NCBI GenBank assembly: GCA_030682595.1 | Contig: JAUXNZ010000217.1 | Span: forward strand, 1 to 23,956 | Source of the DNA: Rhodocyclaceae bacterium | Lineage (GTDB): Bacteria; Pseudomonadota; Gammaproteobacteria; Burkholderiales; Rhodocyclaceae | Reading direction: 5' to 3' | DNA length: 23,956 nucleotides | Shown: one piece after another, positions 21,578 to 23,956 of the stretch | Numbering within the stretch: position 1 is the stretch's first letter | Layout of the letters: every line of letters starts with the position of its first letter | Notes under the pieces: generated by a model | Database searches by the model: none | The model's input: the letters and a program-made list of their open reading frames with translations, nothing else | Told to the model about the DNA's origin: nothing | Program-made: the position numbers and the translations under genes

Positions 21578-22882
21578 TTATTCCTCGGTAGTTTCTTCGT
21601 CGGCGCCGTAGAGCCAGTCGCCGACACGGATCGTCAGTTCATCGAGCGGCACGCGCTGCTGCTCGGCCGCCAAGCGCAGCGGCTTGATGGTCACTTCATT
21701 CTTCGCGGCTTCGTCGTCGCCAATAATCACTGCCAGTTGCGCGCCCGATGCGTCGGCACGCTTGAATTGCGCCTTGAAGCTGCCGCCGCCCATGTGGGTG
21801 AACACGGCGCAGCCGCTATCCCGCAGCATTTCGGCCGTGCGGAAAGCGAGTCGCTCTGCAGCCTCACCGAGATGCACGACGTACACATCCGGCGCGGGCG
21901 GCGCGATGAAACCTTCCTGAGCTTCGAGCAAGGCCATCAGGCGTTCGATGCCCATCGCGAAGCCGCAGGCCGGCGCGGGTTTGCCGCCAAGCTGCTCCAC
22001 CAGGCCGTCGTAACGGCCACCGGCGCATATCGTGCCCTGCGCGCCGAGTCGCTCGGTCACCCATTCGAACACGGTGAGATTGTAATAGTCGAGCCCACGC
22101 ACCAGGCGCGGGTTGATGCGGTAGGGAATCGCGGCATCCTTGAGAAATTGCTGCACGCCGGCAAAATGTTTGAGCGAGTCGCTGCCCAGATAGTCGATCA
22201 GCTTGGGCGCCCCCTCGACCAACGCCTGCAGCGCCGGATTCTTGGTGTCGAGAATGCGCAGCGGGTTGGTGTGCAGCCGGCGTCTGGCTTCTTCGTCCAA
22301 CTGGTCGGCGTGGTTTTCCAGATAGGCGATCAGCGCGGTGCGATGCGCTGCGCGCTCGTCCATCTGGCCCAGCGAATTGATTTCGAGCTTGATGCTGCCA
22401 TCGCTGTTCAGCCCCAGATCGTCCCACAGCCGGGAACACATGATGATCTGCTCGGCGTCGATGTCCGGGCCGGCCAGGCCGAGCGCTTCGACGCCGACCT
22501 GGTGGAATTGCCGATAGCGACCCTTCTGCGGCCGTTCGTGGCGGAACATCGGGCCCAGGTACCAGAGCCGCTTGGGACCGTCATACAGCAGGTTGTGCTG
22601 CAGCACCGCGCGCACGCAGGAGGCCGTGCCTTCGGGGCGCAGCGTCAGTTGCTCGCCGTTCAGGCTATCGGTGAAGGAGTACATCTCCTTTTCAACGATG
22701 TCGGTAACGGCGCCGATGGCGCGGGCGAACAGCGGGGTCGACTCGACCAGCGGCATGCGGATCGGCCGGTAGCCGTAGGCCGTCAGCCAGTCGCGGATCA
22801 GTTCCTCGAAGGCTTCCCAGCGTTCTGCGGCGGCAGGCAGGATGTCGTTCATCCCGCGGATGGCTTGCAGTGTTTGGGTCAT
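21578..22882 (-). CDS. hisS: Histidine--tRNA ligase
   Basis: Class II synthetase that charges tRNA-His. The 434-residue protein starts MTQTLQAIRGMNDILP; G-M-N-D-I-L-P is the usual opening. Motif 2 is seen as Y-L-G-P-M-F-R-H-E-R-P-Q-K-G-R-Y-R-Q-F-H-Q, the histidine-binding L-V-R-G-L-D-Y-Y and A-G-G-R-Y-D-G-L segments follow, and motif 3 is G-F-A-M-G-I-E-R-L. A C-terminal anticodon-binding domain covers the last 95 or so residues. Its ATG overlaps the ispG stop as ATGA. A 99-base spacer containing a G/C-rich repeat separates its stop from the yfgM-like start. Confidence 0.97.
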   Translation of the reverse strand: MTQTLQAIRGMNDILPAAAERWEAFEELIRDWLTAYGYRPIRMPLVESTPLFARAIGAVTDIVEKEMYSFTDSLNGEQLTLRPEGTASCVRAVLQHNLLYDGPKRLWYLGPMFRHERPQKGRYRQFHQVGVEALGLAGPDIDAEQIIMCSRLWDDLGLNSDGSIKLEINSLGQMDERAAHRTALIAYLENHADQLDEEARRRLHTNPLRILDTKNPALQALVEGAPKLIDYLGSDSLKHFAGVQQFLKDAAIPYRINPRLVRGLDYYNLTVFEWVTERLGAQGTICAGGRYDGLVEQLGGKPAPACGFAMGIERLMALLEAQEGFIAPPAPDVYVVHLGEAAERLAFRTAEMLRDSGCAVFTHMGGGSFKAQFKRADASGAQLAVIIGDDEAAKNEVTIKPLRLAAEQQRVPLDELTIRVGDWLYGADEETTEE

Positions 22883-23956
22883 GCTTCAATCCTCGGACGA
22901 TCTTGTTCATCGGCCGTCAAATGCAAGGGGTAATTGCGCTCGACATAGGCGTCGATCATGGTTCTGAATTCGGCGGCGATATTCTCGCCGCGCAGGGTCG
23001 TGATGCGCTCGCCGTCGGCGTAGACCGGCGCGACCGGCTCCTCGCCGGTGCCGGGCAGCGAGATGCCGAGATTGGCATGCTTGCTCTCGCCAGGGCCATT
23101 GACAACGCAGCCCATCACGGCGAGCGTCATGTTCTCCACGCCGCGATGATGCAATTGCCATGTCGGCATGCGCTCGCGCACATAGGTCTGGATATCCTGG
23201 GCGAGCTCCTGAAACACGGTGCTGCTGGTGCGCCCGCAACCGGGACAGGCCACCACCATCGGCACGAAGGCGCGCAGGCCCATGGTTTGCAGGATTTCCT
23301 GGGCGACGATGACTTCGCGCGTACGGAGGCCGCCAGGCTCCGGGGTGAGCGAAATGCGAATGGTGTCGCCGATGCCCTCCTGCAGCAGCACCGCCAGCGC
23401 GGCGGTCGAGGCGACGATGCCCTTGCTGCCCAGGCCGGCTTCGGTGAGCCCGAGGTGGAGCGGATAGTCACAGCGCCTGGCCAGGTCGCGGTAAATCGCG
23501 ATCAAGTCCTGCACGCCGGAGACCTTGCAGGACAGGATGATGGCATTGCCCGGCAGGCCGAGCGCTTCGGACTGGGCGGCGGATTCGAGCGCGGAGGCGA
23601 CCATTGCCTCGCGCATCAGGCCGGTAGCGTCCTTCGGTTCCGCGCGCTTTGCATTCTCGTCCATCAGGCGCGCCAGCAAGGACTGGTCGAGGCTGCCCCA
23701 ATTCACGCCGATGCGCACCGGCTTTTGGTACTTACCGGCAATCTCGATCATCTTGGCGAACTGTTCATCGCGCCGCGCGCCCTTGCCGACGTTGCCGGGA
23801 TTGATACGCAGCTTGGCCAGCGCCGCGGCGCACTCGGGCACTTCCGCCAGCAGCTTGTGGCCATTGAAATGGAAGTCGCCAACCAGGGGAACGTCGATAT
23901 TCAACTGCGCCAGCCGATCGCGAATCTTCGGCACGGCGGCGGCGGCCTCGCGAGTA
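22879..23956 (-). CDS. ispG: 4-Hydroxy-3-methylbut-2-enyl diphosphate synthase (flavodoxin/ferredoxin), C-terminal part
   Basis: Iron-sulfur enzyme of the MEP isoprenoid pathway that converts MEcPP to HMBPP. The frame is open to the window edge, so the first part is missing; the internal ATG at 23934 is not the start. About 358 codons are present. V-G-D-F-H-F-N-G-H, R-I-N-P-G-N and G-V-N-W-G-S-L lie in the TIM-barrel part. The cluster cysteines are in C-P-G-C-G-R-T and in G-C-V-V-N-G-P-G-E. ispG-hisS is a conserved pair. The enzyme needs reduced flavodoxin or ferredoxin; whether the FdxA encoded downstream serves it is unknown. Confidence 0.95.
   Translation of the reverse strand, partial: TREAAAAVPKIRDRLAQLNIDVPLVGDFHFNGHKLLAEVPECAAALAKLRINPGNVGKGARRDEQFAKMIEIAGKYQKPVRIGVNWGSLDQSLLARLMDENAKRAEPKDATGLMREAMVASALESAAQSEALGLPGNAIILSCKVSGVQDLIAIYRDLARRCDYPLHLGLTEAGLGSKGIVASTAALAVLLQEGIGDTIRISLTPEPGGLRTREVIVAQEILQTMGLRAFVPMVVACPGCGRTSSTVFQELAQDIQTYVRERMPTWQLHHRGVENMTLAVMGCVVNGPGESKHANLGISLPGTGEEPVAPVYADGERITTLRGENIAAEFRTMIDAYVERNYPLHLTADEQDRPRIEA

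Noticed and set aside
1..23956. CRISPR arrays, tRNA or rRNA genes, insertion sequences, prophage or defence genes
   Set aside because: No regularly spaced direct repeats, RNA gene structures, transposase, integrase or phage proteins were recognised on either strand.

Overview
The window is a GC-rich stretch of a betaproteobacterial chromosome. It carries about 24 protein genes, all on the minus strand, most of them abutting or overlapping. Protein content and order (metZ, purF, cvpA, dedD, folC, accD, trpA, trpB, trpF, truA, fimV, asd, leuB; and der, bamB, yfgM-like, hisS, ispG) match what is known of Betaproteobacteria. A Rhodocyclales or Nitrosomonadales-type organism seems likeliest, but the sequence does not fix the genus. 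I see no rRNA, tRNA, CRISPR array, transposase or phage gene, and no gene-free stretch over 300 bases (the longest is 227 bases, 16245-16471).

Layout in the direction of transcription, from high to low coordinates. (1) 23956-18312: ispG (5' end cut by the window), hisS, a YfgM-like protein, bamB and der, covering isoprenoid synthesis, histidine tRNA charging, outer-membrane assembly and ribosome maturation. (2) 18302-14857: a 7Fe ferredoxin, aroC, a YdcH/DUF465 protein, an MFS transporter and an entericidin-type lipoprotein. (3) 14771-12575: leuB and asd. (4) 12423-1: fimV, an unassigned membrane protein resembling ECF-transporter T components, truA, trpF, trpB, trpA, accD, folC, a DedD-like SPOR protein, cvpA, purF and the start of metZ. 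Many junctions are ATGA or GTGA overlaps, so translational coupling is probable. Amino-acid genes (aroC, trpFBA, leuB, asd, metZ), nucleotide and folate genes (purF, folC) and lipid genes (accD, ispG) sit side by side.

The gene content is ordinary. The unusual signal is in the repeats laid over it. A 26-bp element with an invariant 12-bp core occurs five times, in both orientations and always inside genes (folC twice, trpB, the MFS gene, the yfgM-like gene). An 88-bp element occurs twice, inverted, around the 5' half of folC: one copy is translated in frame inside FolC, and the other fills the accD-folC gap and supplies the folC start codon. A related G/C-rich module recurs in the trpA-accD and hisS-yfgM spacers. 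The accD ribosome binding site is embedded in a strong G-quadruplex-type motif beside an arm complementary to it. I found no convincing new multi-gene system; these repeats and the accD leader are what deserve checking.
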